From the NCBI GenBank assembly GCA_003023725.1, contig PXYT01000001.1, positions 186,001 through 250,000 on the forward strand: 64,000 nucleotides of DNA, given 5' to 3'. The notes under the pieces are model-generated. The model was not told the DNA's origin. It was given only the letters and a program-made list of their open reading frames with translations, and ran no database searches. Origin of the DNA: Sulfobacillus benefaciens (GTDB lineage: Bacteria > Bacillota > Sulfobacillia > Sulfobacillales > Sulfobacillaceae). Below, one piece after another: positions 27,872 through 36,366 of this stretch (position 1 is the stretch's first letter; every line of letters begins with the position of its first letter). The position numbers were made by a program, and so were the translations under genes.

Positions 27872-27902
27872 AATAGGGCGGTCGGCTTGTGGCCGCCCTA
27901 TT
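27872..27902. terminator. Hairpin downstream of the cupredoxin gene
   Basis: A perfect 10-bp stem: AATAGGGCGG (27872-27881) with CCGCCCTATT (27893-27902), 11-base loop. No T-run follows, so it may be a weak terminator or an mRNA 3'-end stabiliser. Confidence 0.5.
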
Positions 27903-28040
27903 CCGACTAGACTCCACTTTACAAAACCAGTGTGATAAAATTATCCAATGTAATACAATTTTCGGACGGTAGCTCAGGCGTTGTTTCTTTCGTAGGTGGC
28001 ACAGGCAATAAGTTTATAGGCTAGGCCAGAGAGGACGGCG

Positions 28041-28328
28041 ATGAAAACAATTTACTGCCCCACCAAAGGTCTCAGACCGGTCATCGTCGATATTGCCCAG
28101 GCCATGCGCACCGTTAATCAGGGAGATTTTTTGCAAATCATCTCGGATCAGGCGTTCATGGTACGCGAGGCGCGCGCATTTGCGCACATGCACGGATGCG
28201 AGGTCGTGCATGTGGCAGACCGCGAAGTTAAGACTTTAACTTTCTCATCGGACCCAGGAGGGCAGTTTAGATGGGATGACAGCCGCCCTGCAACGAACCA
28301 TGAGTGGCTGATATGGCTGAAAAAGTAA
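28041..28328 (+). CDS. TusA-like sulfur carrier protein with an altered active-site loop
   Basis: A 95-residue protein with the TusA/SirA-like pattern. A short first strand ends in a CP motif at residues 6-7, followed by a helix (IVDIAQAMRTV), the NQGDFLQIISD strand and a second helix (REARAFAHMHGCEVV). In canonical TusA the motif is LRCPxP. Here it is IYCPTKGLRP, so four residues stand between the first and second proline. Cys6 could carry persulfide sulfur. Such carriers feed sHdr systems, and this genome has an sHdr operon, but the two loci are 21 kb apart. The next gene follows after 17 bp and is probably co-transcribed. Confidence 0.65.
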   Translation: MKTIYCPTKGLRPVIVDIAQAMRTVNQGDFLQIISDQAFMVREARAFAHMHGCEVVHVADREVKTLTFSSDPGGQFRWDDSRPATNHEWLIWLKK

Positions 28329-28345
28329 AGTAAGGAAGGTGAGTC

Positions 28346-28657
28346 GTGGACGATAAACTGGATGAAATCGACATCAAGCTCCTCAAATACTTTAAAACTC
28401 TCGGACCGGACTATGCCAAACTTTTGGCTACACGCTTTAATATGGATATCACCGTGATGCGCGACCGCCTTGAGCACCTTGAGTCTATTCAATTTATCGA
28501 GCGGGTGGAGGGACGCATCGTTAAATACTATCATCGACGCATGAAAAGCGTTAAACACCGTAATCACACATATTACATGATATCAAGAGAAGGCGATCAC
28601 TTTCTGCGAGAACAGGACCATGTCCCGGATATCGTCTGGAAAAAGCCGCGCCGTTAA
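28346..28657 (+). CDS. DUF2250-like winged-helix protein
   Basis: A 103-residue protein that begins at GTG with AAGGAAGGTGA upstream. DEIDIKLLKYFKTLGPDYAKLLATRF and the following DITVMRDRLEHLESIQFIERVEG form a winged-helix pattern. The GPDYAK motif is what I associate with DUF2250 proteins. The basic C-terminus could bind nucleic acid. It follows the TusA-like gene by 17 bp, so the pair is probably an operon and this protein may regulate a sulfur-related function. That link is inference. Confidence 0.65.
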   Translation: MDDKLDEIDIKLLKYFKTLGPDYAKLLATRFNMDITVMRDRLEHLESIQFIERVEGRIVKYYHRRMKSVKHRNHTYYMISREGDHFLREQDHVPDIVWKKPRR

Positions 28658-28796
28658 GATGAGTGATGCCGACTTTCCCAACCACGCCGAGCGGTACTGA
28701 CATGTCGCGGACGTCCCGGCACCACATTACGGTACTTACGAACTCGCTCAAGCCCCGCAGTATGCAAAGTCTAGGGTTAAACGCCGCGAAACGTTT

Positions 28797-28952
28797 CTAA
28801 AGCCATGCCATGACAAAGTATCCGGCCATTATCACAAAGAGAACGCTCAGCAACAACATAGCACCAAATACCGCCACATCAATGACCTCGGAAGCTTTCC
28901 CTGAGAGCTTTCCCACCGTTGGTGCATCAAGTTGAGATTCGTAACGGGCCAT
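28797..28952 (-). CDS. Small single-helix membrane protein
   Basis: A 51-residue protein from the ATG at 28952, which has AGGAGG 8 bp upstream; a longer form from 28985 is less likely. The N-terminal half (ARYESQLDAPTVGKLSGKAS) is polar and the C-terminal half is one membrane helix (DVAVFGAMLLLSVLFVIMAGYFVMAWL). It is not recognised. It could be a small subunit of a membrane complex, but no complex genes adjoin it. It stands alone on the minus strand. Confidence 0.55.
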   Translation of the reverse strand: MARYESQLDAPTVGKLSGKASEVIDVAVFGAMLLLSVLFVIMAGYFVMAWL

Positions 28953-29151
28953 TTTGGTTTCCTCCTGTCCCTCTTTCCTTAACACTCTCTTATGCCTTTA
29001 TTGTAGCTCTTTATCACTAGTCGATCTAGTCAATATCATAATATTTTTTTCTTAAGTTTTCTCCTGCCATTGGTCGTATAGAACCTACCCATAGTTTCTA
29101 ACACCATTTGCCTGTGTAGTTTGTTCGCCTGAATAAAATAAAAAATACTAA

Positions 29152-29182
29152 GGCCGGTTTGTGAAGTCATCACAAACCGGCC
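29152..29182 (-). terminator. Strong terminator for the PucR-HTH / CxxC operon
   Basis: A perfect 13-bp stem: 29152-29164 with 29170-29182, 5-base loop. Read on the minus strand, the stem is followed by a T-rich tract (complement of 29133-29151), so it ends leftward transcription. Confidence 0.88.
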
Positions 29183-29212
29183 CTATTCTTTCTCTTCATC
29201 CACAGGCTAAAA

Positions 29213-29437
29213 CTACGACTGCACGGCAATCCATGTAAACTCATCAGCATGCACCTCGCCTAACCCGCGACACATGCGGCATATGCTGTATCCTCTCTGG
29301 TCGCAGAGCAAACACCCTTCACCTTCACATTCTTCACACACGTCCTCCCCGTATCCGAAGCACTGATCGCAATCTCTCCATTCCTCGCGCGCCGATGATT
29401 TGAATAAATTCGGAATTCGCCTGGACTTACGCATCAT
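29213..29437 (-). CDS. Small DnaJ-type zinc-ribbon protein
   Basis: A 74-residue protein whose centre holds four CxxC knuckles: CDQC, CEEC, CLLC and CRMC. They are spaced with Gly in the CxxCxGxG-like manner of the DnaJ cysteine-rich domain, which binds two zinc ions. The basic N-terminus (MMRKSRRIPNLFKSS) could contact nucleic acid or membrane. The start at 29437 or 29434 follows GGAAGGGAGAGAGG and overlaps the 3' end of the PucR-type gene by about 10 bp, so translation is coupled. Function unknown; a redox-sensing or chaperone-adaptor role is possible. Confidence 0.65.
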   Translation of the reverse strand: MMRKSRRIPNLFKSSAREEWRDCDQCFGYGEDVCEECEGEGCLLCDQRGYSICRMCRGLGEVHADEFTWIAVQS

Positions 29438-29774
29438 CCTCTCTCCCTTCCTCATCTTCAACTCCATCTCGGTAAAAATCCAAAGCCAACCGCAGATCAA
29501 TTATGGTATCGAGTTCCTTCAAGTCACACCCCAATAAGTCCTGTAGACGTTCCAAACGGTATGCGAGGGTGTTACGGTGCACGTACAAACGCTTGGCTGC
29601 TTCTCTAACCTGACCATTGCAGTCCAGATACACCTGCAGAGTCCACAATAATTCGCGGCTATAGGGGCCATTTTTCAACAATGCACCCAATTTTTCGCGT
29701 ACAAATGTCGTCCGCACCGACGTCGGAATCGTATCAAACAAACTTGTCAATGGAGCTAACCCCCCTATACGCAA
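29427..29774 (-). CDS. Stand-alone PucR/CdaR-type HTH domain protein
   Basis: A 115-residue protein consisting almost only of the C-terminal helix-turn-helix domain of the PucR/CdaR family: LLWTLQVYLDCNGQVREAAKRLYVHRNTLAYRLERLQDLLGCDL. Normal members have a few hundred more residues with sensor domains at the N-terminus. Those are absent here, and the reading frame is closed by a stop about 40 bp upstream of the TTG start. Either this is a genuine minimal regulator or a truncated gene. It is co-transcribed with the zinc-ribbon gene, and repeated TGTCAG sites lie upstream. Confidence 0.7.
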   Translation of the reverse strand: MRIGGLAPLTSLFDTIPTSVRTTFVREKLGALLKNGPYSRELLWTLQVYLDCNGQVREAAKRLYVHRNTLAYRLERLQDLLGCDLKELDTIIDLRLALDFYRDGVEDEEGREDDA

Positions 29775-29808
29775 CTTATCGCGAATACCTTTCCTTGGTG
29801 TTATTTGA

Positions 29809-30018
29809 TGTCAGATTTTCTTGCTTCTATGTCAGACAAGCCATTATGGATTCTCTCTCGGAACGTGACAACAATGCATCACTTCGCGTTTTGTGGGCAA
29901 TTTCTTGGGGAAACCCATGACGATAGTGTACACGAACTAATGTCAGAGTTCAATAGGTTTGTAAGTTTTTTATTCTAATATATGCTAGTATCTGTCAGTT
30001 ATAGTAAATAACCTGACA
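29809..30018. promoter_or_regulatory. Cluster of TGTCAG motifs upstream of two divergent genes
   Basis: TGTCAGA occurs at 29809-29815, 29830-29836 and 29941-29947, and TGTCAG at 29993-29998. CTGACA at 30013-30018 forms an inverted pair with the last copy (TGTCAG-TTAT / ATAAC-CTGACA). The first two copies are 21 bp apart, two helical turns. They lie between the PucR-type regulator (leftward) and the acylphosphatase gene (rightward). The gap 29775-30098 contains no gene. Confidence 0.45.
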
Positions 30019-30098
30019 ATATCTATGTAATGAAATCATGGTACAATGCGCATAGATATTCGCATCGCTGACGATCTTCATATCGAGGTGAGGGTTAG

Positions 30099-30377
30099 AT
30101 GGTTCGGAAACGATTGCGGCTGGAAATTGTCGGACGGGTTCAAGGTGTTGGATTCCGGCAGAGCACTTGGGACGTTGCTCAGCGTTACGGGATTACCGGC
30201 TGGGTACGCAACACTGAGGACCGTCGTTGTGTTCGGGTCGAAGCTGAAGGTGAGGACGAACAACTGATTCGTTTTCTGGAGTGGATTAGACATGGTCCGC
30301 CCCTGGCACGCATCGATCACATTTCCCAGCAGGAGGTTCCTGTGCAAAGAGACCAGGACTTTGAGATACGGCAATAG
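30099..30377 (+). CDS. acyP: Acylphosphatase
   Basis: A 92-residue acylphosphatase. The phosphate loop is VGRVQGVGFRQSTWDVAQRYGITGWVRN, which includes the conserved arginine (Arg20) and the catalytic asparagine (GWVRN). It hydrolyses acyl phosphates such as acetyl or carbamoyl phosphate. The ATG at 30099 has GAGGTGAGG upstream. It converges with the next gene with only four bases between stop codons. Confidence 0.9.
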   Translation: MVRKRLRLEIVGRVQGVGFRQSTWDVAQRYGITGWVRNTEDRRCVRVEAEGEDEQLIRFLEWIRHGPPLARIDHISQQEVPVQRDQDFEIRQ

Positions 30378-30381
30378 CCAC

Positions 30382-31011
30382 TCACGGCTTTGGGGGCCAC
30401 TGCAACATTGCCTTATGAGCCCATGAAGCAGCAGGATATTTGTCCCGTAAAATGCGCCAAATCCGTGCGGTTTGGCGCGGCTCCTGGTTTAAATGACTCG
30501 CAACGCCAATGTAATATAAACACTCCGGCATCAATCCACTGAGAGGATACGTCTTCCATGTCTTCATCAACACACTCCGCGAATTCTCGTAGGCATGCTG
30601 GTTCAACAGCTCTCTGGCCTCGGCCAGGCGCAAAAATACCATGAATTCATAGGCAGGGATAAATCCTTCTTCGCGCCTTAAAACGGCAAAGTTCCTATCA
30701 TACGCTACTGTTGTGGGATACCAAATGAGGTCCGTGATACCGTGAGGCCCCTTTTCATCAACCGAATGCACTTCCCACTTGGCTTCAAGTTCCTGTTCAA
30801 CTTCAGCAGAGGACAGCGTCTTTCGGTACATCAGCTCGCATCCCGAGCAATCGTTTTTGGTTACCACGACCAGCGTCATGCCTTTCAAGAATAGCTCCCC
30901 TTCCCGATTCACGGCTATCTTACTTGAATCACGATCTCCTGAACCCCATCCACCGTACAGCAAGAACTCCGCGGGACTAAAGACCGAAAATTTCCGGTCT
31001 GTTGGCGCCAA
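30382..31011 (-). CDS. Thioredoxin-like protein with C-terminal helical repeats
   Basis: A 209-residue protein. Residues about 45-120 have a thioredoxin-like pattern: a strand TLVVVTKNDCSGCEL with a CSGC redox motif (Cys55, Cys58), then WYPTTVAYD, where the proline fits the cis-Pro site. The C-terminal half (FLRLAEARELLNQHAYENSRSVLMKTW...CLYYIGVASHL) looks like TPR-type helices. No signal peptide is visible, so it should be cytoplasmic. It starts 5 bp after the sugar kinase gene and is probably co-transcribed with it. Role unknown; thiol-disulfide exchange is the likely chemistry. Confidence 0.65.
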   Translation of the reverse strand: MAPTDRKFSVFSPAEFLLYGGWGSGDRDSSKIAVNREGELFLKGMTLVVVTKNDCSGCELMYRKTLSSAEVEQELEAKWEVHSVDEKGPHGITDLIWYPTTVAYDRNFAVLRREEGFIPAYEFMVFLRLAEARELLNQHAYENSRSVLMKTWKTYPLSGLMPECLYYIGVASHLNQEPRQTARIWRILRDKYPAASWAHKAMLQWPPKP

Positions 31012-31016
31012 TCCCG

Positions 31017-32408
31017 TTAACCCACGTTCTTATCATGCAGAAAGGATACCATGTCGTCGACTCGGCTCACCCACCCATCGGGAAGAAGTGCGTTCTCGAC
31101 AGACTCTTGGGACAAAGCTTCCGGCACATCCATCAAGACCGTCCACCCTTGCCGCCGTGCAGCCAGTTTGGCCGCCCCAAAAGCCGACGCGTCTTCATCC
31201 GGGACCGAAAAAACCGGTACATCGAAAAGCCGGGTTACGAGTCGTCCCCACGGAGTCATTGGGGACAGGTTCGAACCGGTATGAAGTGACTTCAGAGGAC
31301 CTACAGAGGTTTCCAGACGTTTGTACGCTGCGCGGATCAACGCCAATAACGATAAAACGACGGCTCCGGCAAAATGGCCCACATCATGCTCGGGAAGAAT
31401 GTTCTCAAATCTAGCCGTTCGCGTTTCATCCCAAAAAGGAGAGCGCTCTCCAAAGAGATATGGAATGAAAAGAGGAAGCGGCTCCCTGGATTCAATCGAA
31501 GACACGGCACGGGCAATGACTTCCTCAATGGGCATCTTCAGCACTTTTGACGTCCATGCCATGACGTTGCCAGCATTGGACAATGCCTGCCCGATCAAAT
31601 ATCCCCGCATGGGTCCCAAAAAATAGGCAAAGCTTCCGCTAGACATAAACTGTTGCGGCGTGAGGGCGTCCGTTGACACCCGAATCGCAGCCGATGTCCC
31701 CCATGTCATCACGCCGGAATGGTCCTGCAACAGAACATTTAAGCCATAATGCGCCAATGCCCCGTCAGTTCCTCCCAGAACGACATCGTTGACATTGTAA
31801 TCCCAGGGGTGAATCGCCGGGAGCATGTTCGGAGTTAATCGTAACGTGTTCAGGATCTCTTCGTCCCACACGCCCGACAACGCCAACATGCCGCTTGCCG
31901 CAGCCGTGGAAAAATCAGTGGCCCAACAGCCCGTAAGTTCATGAAAAATCCAGTCCTTTAAGGCGACAGGCCTCAGTGCGCCAGTAAAATGGCCGAAGTA
32001 AAGCCATTTCACCGCCGGTGACATAGCGTGGACCGGACACCCGGTACGCTGGTACCATTGTTCCGCTGTTCCTTGAGTTCTGAGCCTTTGTGCCGCCGTG
32101 CTGGCCCGCCGATCCATCCAGGTCCATACCCTTGTTACAGGTTCAGAATGTTCGTCGACCGCGATAAAGGTATGCATGGCTCCGCTCAGTCCAATGCTAA
32201 GAAGAGACGCATGACTTCGACAACATTTAATCAAGGACTGCACCATGGCCATGATTTCGTGAGGGTCTTGCTCATATCGGCCATCCGCAGATGTGTAAAG
32301 CCGGGGAGTCAGATTTTCCTTGAATACGACCTGTCCCGTATTATCGAGGGCCAGAGCTTTCACATGAGTCGTACCCAGGTCAATTCCCAGGACCCATTTT
32401 GGCTGCAT
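31017..32408 (-). CDS. FGGY-family sugar kinase (gluconokinase-like)
   Basis: A 463-residue FGGY carbohydrate kinase. GIDLGTTHVKALALD is the N-terminal phosphate motif, followed by SIGLSGAMHTFIAVDEH, TWMDRRA and VVLGGTDGALAHYG. HTGSNLSPMTPWGRLVTRLFDVPV and ASAFGAAKLAA are close to the FGGY C-terminal signature. The order of motifs fits gluconate kinase best; xylulose or glycerol kinases remain possible. AAGGGG precedes the ATG. It is followed at 5 bp by the thioredoxin-like gene, with no sugar transporter adjacent. Confidence 0.8.
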   Translation of the reverse strand: MQPKWVLGIDLGTTHVKALALDNTGQVVFKENLTPRLYTSADGRYEQDPHEIMAMVQSLIKCCRSHASLLSIGLSGAMHTFIAVDEHSEPVTRVWTWMDRRASTAAQRLRTQGTAEQWYQRTGCPVHAMSPAVKWLYFGHFTGALRPVALKDWIFHELTGCWATDFSTAAASGMLALSGVWDEEILNTLRLTPNMLPAIHPWDYNVNDVVLGGTDGALAHYGLNVLLQDHSGVMTWGTSAAIRVSTDALTPQQFMSSGSFAYFLGPMRGYLIGQALSNAGNVMAWTSKVLKMPIEEVIARAVSSIESREPLPLFIPYLFGERSPFWDETRTARFENILPEHDVGHFAGAVVLSLLALIRAAYKRLETSVGPLKSLHTGSNLSPMTPWGRLVTRLFDVPVFSVPDEDASAFGAAKLAARRQGWTVLMDVPEALSQESVENALLPDGWVSRVDDMVSFLHDKNVG

Positions 32409-32560
32409 CTCGAGTGTAATCCCCTTCGATTTAGGTTATGGTACCATGTATCCGAGCTGCCCATGGTGGTTCTTCGTGCCCCATAATTCATGGTAAAGCT
32501 CGGGGCGCTCTTTTTGAACACTTTTTCTCAGTGCCATCCAACAATTTCTTGACGGGGTGA

Positions 32561-33316
32561 ATGCCAGTGAGCACATTGATCAATAAAGTGGTTGTCATAA
32601 CCGGGGCCAGCAGCGGAATCGGAGAAGCTACGGCGAGAATTTTAGCCTCCCGGGGTACCCGTCTGGTCATTACAGCGCGCCGCAAAGACCGGCTCGATGC
32701 CATTGCCAGCGAATTGGTTGCAGCTGGTTGTGAGGTTGAACCAATGGAGGTGGACGTAACTAACCTGAAACAGGTCGAAAAAGCCAGAGATCTGGCCTTG
32801 GAGCGCTTTGGCCGTATTGATGTATGGATTAACAATGCAGGGCTTATGCCACTCGCCTACATGGAAAAGCTGCATGTCGACGAATGGGAGCGCATGGTCG
32901 ACGTCAACATCAAAGGCGTTCTATATGGGATTGCAGCCGCTCTCCCGGCTATGATCCGGCAAGATGACGGCCACATCATCAATATTGCCTCCGTTGCGGC
33001 ACATAAAGTCGGGTTGGGGGGAGTCGTATACAGTGGCACCAAATTTGCCGTCAGAGCCATCACCGAGGGTTTGCGAATGGAATTGGTTTCCAATCATCGT
33101 CACATAAGAACCACTCTGATTTCTCCGGGGTTGGTCGAAACGGAACTGCTACATACCACCACGGACACCGAAGCGCTCGAGGCCCTTAAAGCGCGGGCCT
33201 CCGGCCAGCCGCTCAGCGCCCGGAACGTGGCCGAAGCCATAGTCTACGCCATTGAACAACCGCCGTTCGCAGCCGTTAACGAAATTCTCGTTCGACCCAC
33301 AGAGCAGCTCAACTAA
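32561..33316 (+). CDS. Short-chain dehydrogenase/reductase
   Basis: A 251-residue classical SDR. The cofactor loop is TGASSGIGEA (residues about 14-23), with an Arg-rich ARRKDRL that favours NADP(H). NNAG, the catalytic Ser (IASVAAHK) and the YxxxK pair (VYSGTKFAVRA) are all present. The sequence resembles the YdfG/clavulanate-dehydrogenase-like group of unknown substrate. It is monocistronic and closed by a strong terminator. Confidence 0.87.
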   Translation: MPVSTLINKVVVITGASSGIGEATARILASRGTRLVITARRKDRLDAIASELVAAGCEVEPMEVDVTNLKQVEKARDLALERFGRIDVWINNAGLMPLAYMEKLHVDEWERMVDVNIKGVLYGIAAALPAMIRQDDGHIINIASVAAHKVGLGGVVYSGTKFAVRAITEGLRMELVSNHRHIRTTLISPGLVETELLHTTTDTEALEALKARASGQPLSARNVAEAIVYAIEQPPFAAVNEILVRPTEQLN

Positions 33317-33398
33317 CGTCACTATAATTGCGTTCCGGCTCTCGCATCAACTAATCCCATCGTCCTGATCTCATCACCGGCACTCCGATCACATTTTT

Positions 33399-33437
33399 CC
33401 CGGGCAGAGAATTCATTGGCTCTGCCCGGGTTTGTTT
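33399..33437 (+). terminator. Intrinsic terminator after the SDR gene
   Basis: CCCGGGCAGAG (33399-33409) pairs perfectly with CTCTGCCCGGG (33420-33430), followed by TTTGTTT. Confidence 0.92.
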
Positions 33438-33499
33438 ATGATTTTCTTCTTCATTGCAGTGAACGAACCGGGAAAGATGTGCCGAGGCACAGTGCCGGC

Positions 33500-34651
33500 T
33501 TAATCCTGATAACGGAGGAAATACCTTTCAAGGGCGTCAGTGGAATTTTCCCAATGAAATTTTGCCAAAGTTCTTAAGCCCTCTTCTTGAAGGCGTTGTT
33601 GCAACACCGTGTCTTCCATAACATGAGCGACTCTTTTCACCAATCCCTCAGTGTCTCCGGGTTCAACCAGCACAGAATTAACTTCTGGCACCGCATAATC
33701 CCGGTTGCCTCGACTATCGGTTCCGACAAATAGACAGCCGGAAGCCATCGCTTCGGCCGGAGGTAAAGCCCATCCTTCGAGGTAGCTGGTATGAACAAAA
33801 ATCGCATAGGTTCGGTAGAAATCCGCCAGAGTCTTTTGGGCAGGATTTTGGACATAATCGATGGACAAGGGTAAATCCGGTGGTCGTTCCGTCACCCCAA
33901 ACAGCAAAATCGGAACCGCCGGATACAGGTCCCGAAGCTGGCCCATCACGGCGATCAAATCTCGTCCCCCTTTCCATGGAGCCGGATTGTACATTCCTAA
34001 AATGCTGATGTTTCGGAGGCCCAGGGTATTTCCCGGATGAAAAATTTCATGATCAACGGCAATGGGGATATGAATCATATCATCCAGTCCACGTTCCATA
34101 CCCTGGGTGTAAAGCCAACGAGACACCACAATCTTGTGAAAGGGCAACTGCCATGTGGCTAAAGCCCGTGCTTCTTTCCCTTGCCAAGTTTCCAGATGCT
34201 GTATGAGGTAAAAGCGTTCACCCTTGTCCTGGCTATAGTGTTGCAGATATTCCGCAGTGGTCCACGCCGTGGCGACCACGACATCGGAGGACGGCATCAC
34301 CCGGTTTATGGGTTCTCCCTTGAGAAACACCAGTTTTACACGGGGATGAAATGTGTGCCACGATACCCGAGGCGGAAAAATGGCCGGCTTTAGCCTGGAC
34401 CAATACCGGTACGCCTTCCGAAGAGTCTTCCATGCCGTTGGCTCTGGCGGTTCAAACTGTCCCAACTTGCCTGCATGGACAACATTCACCCGGTGTCCTC
34501 GTTGCGCAAGCCGGTTGGCATACGTATAAACCACACGGTACCCACCCACAGGCACGGAGGGCGGACCCGGCAGCAAAAAAGTGATACGTAAAACCCGATT
34601 GGCGATTGTGCCCTCACTCCCGAATTTCTCATTTGTGTCAGCAAAACGCAT
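33500..34651 (-). CDS. Glycosyltransferase, GT4-type
   Basis: A 383-residue GT-B glycosyltransferase. The N-terminal domain opens with ITFLLPGPPSVPVGGYRVVYTYANRLAQRGH, the typical acceptor-side loop. The C-terminal donor domain has ILGMYNPAPWKGGRDLI, then YAIFVHTSYLEGWALPPAEAMASGCLFVGTDSRGNRD, which contains the GT4 E-x7-E motif. The true start may be downstream of 34651, because no clear ribosome binding site precedes that ATG. No polysaccharide cluster surrounds it. The 336 bp upstream (34652-34987) hold nothing I can recognise. Confidence 0.8.
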   Translation of the reverse strand: MRFADTNEKFGSEGTIANRVLRITFLLPGPPSVPVGGYRVVYTYANRLAQRGHRVNVVHAGKLGQFEPPEPTAWKTLRKAYRYWSRLKPAIFPPRVSWHTFHPRVKLVFLKGEPINRVMPSSDVVVATAWTTAEYLQHYSQDKGERFYLIQHLETWQGKEARALATWQLPFHKIVVSRWLYTQGMERGLDDMIHIPIAVDHEIFHPGNTLGLRNISILGMYNPAPWKGGRDLIAVMGQLRDLYPAVPILLFGVTERPPDLPLSIDYVQNPAQKTLADFYRTYAIFVHTSYLEGWALPPAEAMASGCLFVGTDSRGNRDYAVPEVNSVLVEPGDTEGLVKRVAHVMEDTVLQQRLQEEGLRTLAKFHWENSTDALERYFLRYQD

Positions 34652-34987
34652 TTTTTTGCCAACAGACGATATAAAGAAGACATGTCGCAGAGACCCATGG
34701 GGCAGCCAAGTATACCGATAGCGAGCCTTGTATTACTAGGCTTCCCTTGGATACCATCCGGTGAGACTCACCTAGACGCTAATGTGGCTCCTCTTCATCA
34801 ATAGACGTGTCTTCTGTATCCTCTTGCAACGCCAGTGATCTTTTCCTGGGCGATGGAAAAATTGACGTCTTCAGGTTCAGGATCAAGCGAAATACCACCC
34901 TCTCACTCCTCATCATATCTCTGCCTGGCTAAGCAAACAGAGTCCTTCGCACCCTCTTCGGAGACACATCCGGCTTCCCCATCCTCT

Positions 34988-35524
34988 TCAGTTCGGTCGG
35001 GACAGTGAAGAGCCGGGCACATAAATGACGGATTGTTCAGGAGTACGTACCGCTAGTTTCGTTGCAGAAATAATATCTGCAGGCATAATCCCGCCTGCCC
35101 TGTCTGGTCTTCGAGCATCTTGCAGAATGACCCGTTGAGTGTGACAGGGTCCGGGAAGCTGAACGGTCGACGGACCAAAACTGCCAATGACATCAATCAA
35201 CCGCCAGGAGTCATGACGATAAGCGGCAATCTCATCAAAAATCGCTGTCAAAACAGGTTCTTTGGGTTCGTGGATCCAACTTACCACCAGATCTAACGGT
35301 CCCTGCATCAACTGCACATGCTCTATCCATTTTCGAAGCCTCGCCCTGTCGTGATAGTCCAGAGCCAACGGCGTCAGGTACCGCGATGTTTTGGCTTGCC
35401 GCACCACATTGGCCAGTTTTTCCGAAGACTGGCCAATCACCGTTACCCAATATCCCTGTTCTATGAGCCATGGTGTTAAAGGAGCTAAAATCCCTGTCCC
35501 ACCGACAACTAAAGATTGTTTCAT
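34988..35524 (-). CDS. NAD(P)-binding short-chain dehydrogenase-like protein
   Basis: A 178-residue protein from the ATG at 35524, which has AGGAA 6 bp upstream and gives the family-like start KQSLVVGGTGILAPLTPWL. That GGTGxL loop and the next strand (WVTVIGQSSEKL) indicate a Rossmann fold. It is shorter than classical SDRs and lacks a YxxxK motif that I can find. Such short proteins occur widely in Firmicutes and are uncharacterised. Confidence 0.65.
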   Translation of the reverse strand: MKQSLVVGGTGILAPLTPWLIEQGYWVTVIGQSSEKLANVVRQAKTSRYLTPLALDYHDRARLRKWIEHVQLMQGPLDLVVSWIHEPKEPVLTAIFDEIAAYRHDSWRLIDVIGSFGPSTVQLPGPCHTQRVILQDARRPDRAGGIMPADIISATKLAVRTPEQSVIYVPGSSLSRPN

Positions 35525-35599
35525 CGCATGTTCCTGCAAGCAATCCGCAGATATCCTCCTGGCACTATGTTCAATTACCGTCACGTATAAAGTATATAT

Positions 35600-35642
35600 C
35601 AAAAATAAGAAAGGGCAGCTAGTGAAAGACTGCTGCCCTTTC
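35600..35642 (-). terminator. Terminator of the acs-satP unit
   Basis: GAAAGGGCAGC (35609-35619) pairs perfectly with GCTGCCCTTTC (35632-35642). On the minus strand it is followed by TTATTTTT, so it ends leftward transcription from the acetate transporter gene. Confidence 0.9.
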
Positions 35643-35656
35643 TTGCAAAACATTCC

Positions 35657-36253
35657 CTAACTGGCAGAACGCTTTGCCGATTTCGACTCGGCTTCCTTCG
35701 AATAGGGATGGAGAGGAAGAATGTCCCGTCCAAAAGCCGGATTTATGACATCAGCAGCCGATGCGTAAAACGCTAGAATAGCCGTAATCAATCCCAAATA
35801 GCCGCCAATTTCGGTCGTTAGCGTGGAATGAATCCATGTTCCCACTCCCAGAACGACAAACGTTAACCACAGGAACAGGAAGACCAATTGTAAGCCGCGG
35901 TTAATACGAAATGTCGCGAACCACATATATAATGTAAAAATTCCCCACATGAACAAATACCAGCCGACAAAAGCCGCCGGCACCGCAGCGCCGAAATAGT
36001 GAGCAAATAAAGCAAAGGACCACCAGAAGGCACCGTATGAAAAGAACGCGACCGTCCCGAAAGTATTTCCGCGCGGATATTCCAATACGCCAGCAACGAG
36101 TTGTGCGGTCCCCCCATATGCCATAGCCAGCGCTACGACCATGCCCAAGGACTTGGCGTCAAACCAGCCGGCATTGATCATGCTTAGCATCCACGTGGTA
36201 AATGCAAAACCCGCAAGACCCAATGGTCCAGGATTGGCTAATTTTCCTGTCAT
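35657..36253 (-). CDS. satP: Acetate uptake transporter (GPR1/FUN34/YaaH family)
   Basis: A 198-residue membrane protein with six helices. The N-terminal NPGPLGLAGFAFTTWMLSM carries the family's NPxPLGL motif. AMAYGGTAQLVAGVLEYPRGNTFGTVAFFSYGAFW is the second hallmark. It would import acetate or succinate with protons. It lies downstream of acs in the same orientation, 113 bp apart, so uptake and activation of acetate are linked. A strong terminator follows. Confidence 0.9.
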   Translation of the reverse strand: MTGKLANPGPLGLAGFAFTTWMLSMINAGWFDAKSLGMVVALAMAYGGTAQLVAGVLEYPRGNTFGTVAFFSYGAFWWSFALFAHYFGAAVPAAFVGWYLFMWGIFTLYMWFATFRINRGLQLVFLFLWLTFVVLGVGTWIHSTLTTEIGGYLGLITAILAFYASAADVINPAFGRDILPLHPYSKEAESKSAKRSAS

Positions 36254-36366
36254 CTGTTTCTAGCCTCCATTCAAAGAATTTTTGAACAAGACCAATAAAA
36301 CTGATGAGGTGCAGCGCAAAAAGCGGTAAGCTTCTTGCGCCTTTTCGGATCTTGACGATCCGTCAA

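Noticed and set aside
36300-36345. A hairpin (GCGCAA with TTGCGC) between acs and satP read as a terminator separating them
   Set aside because: Its T-run is on the plus strand, while both genes are on the minus strand, so it would not stop acs transcription.
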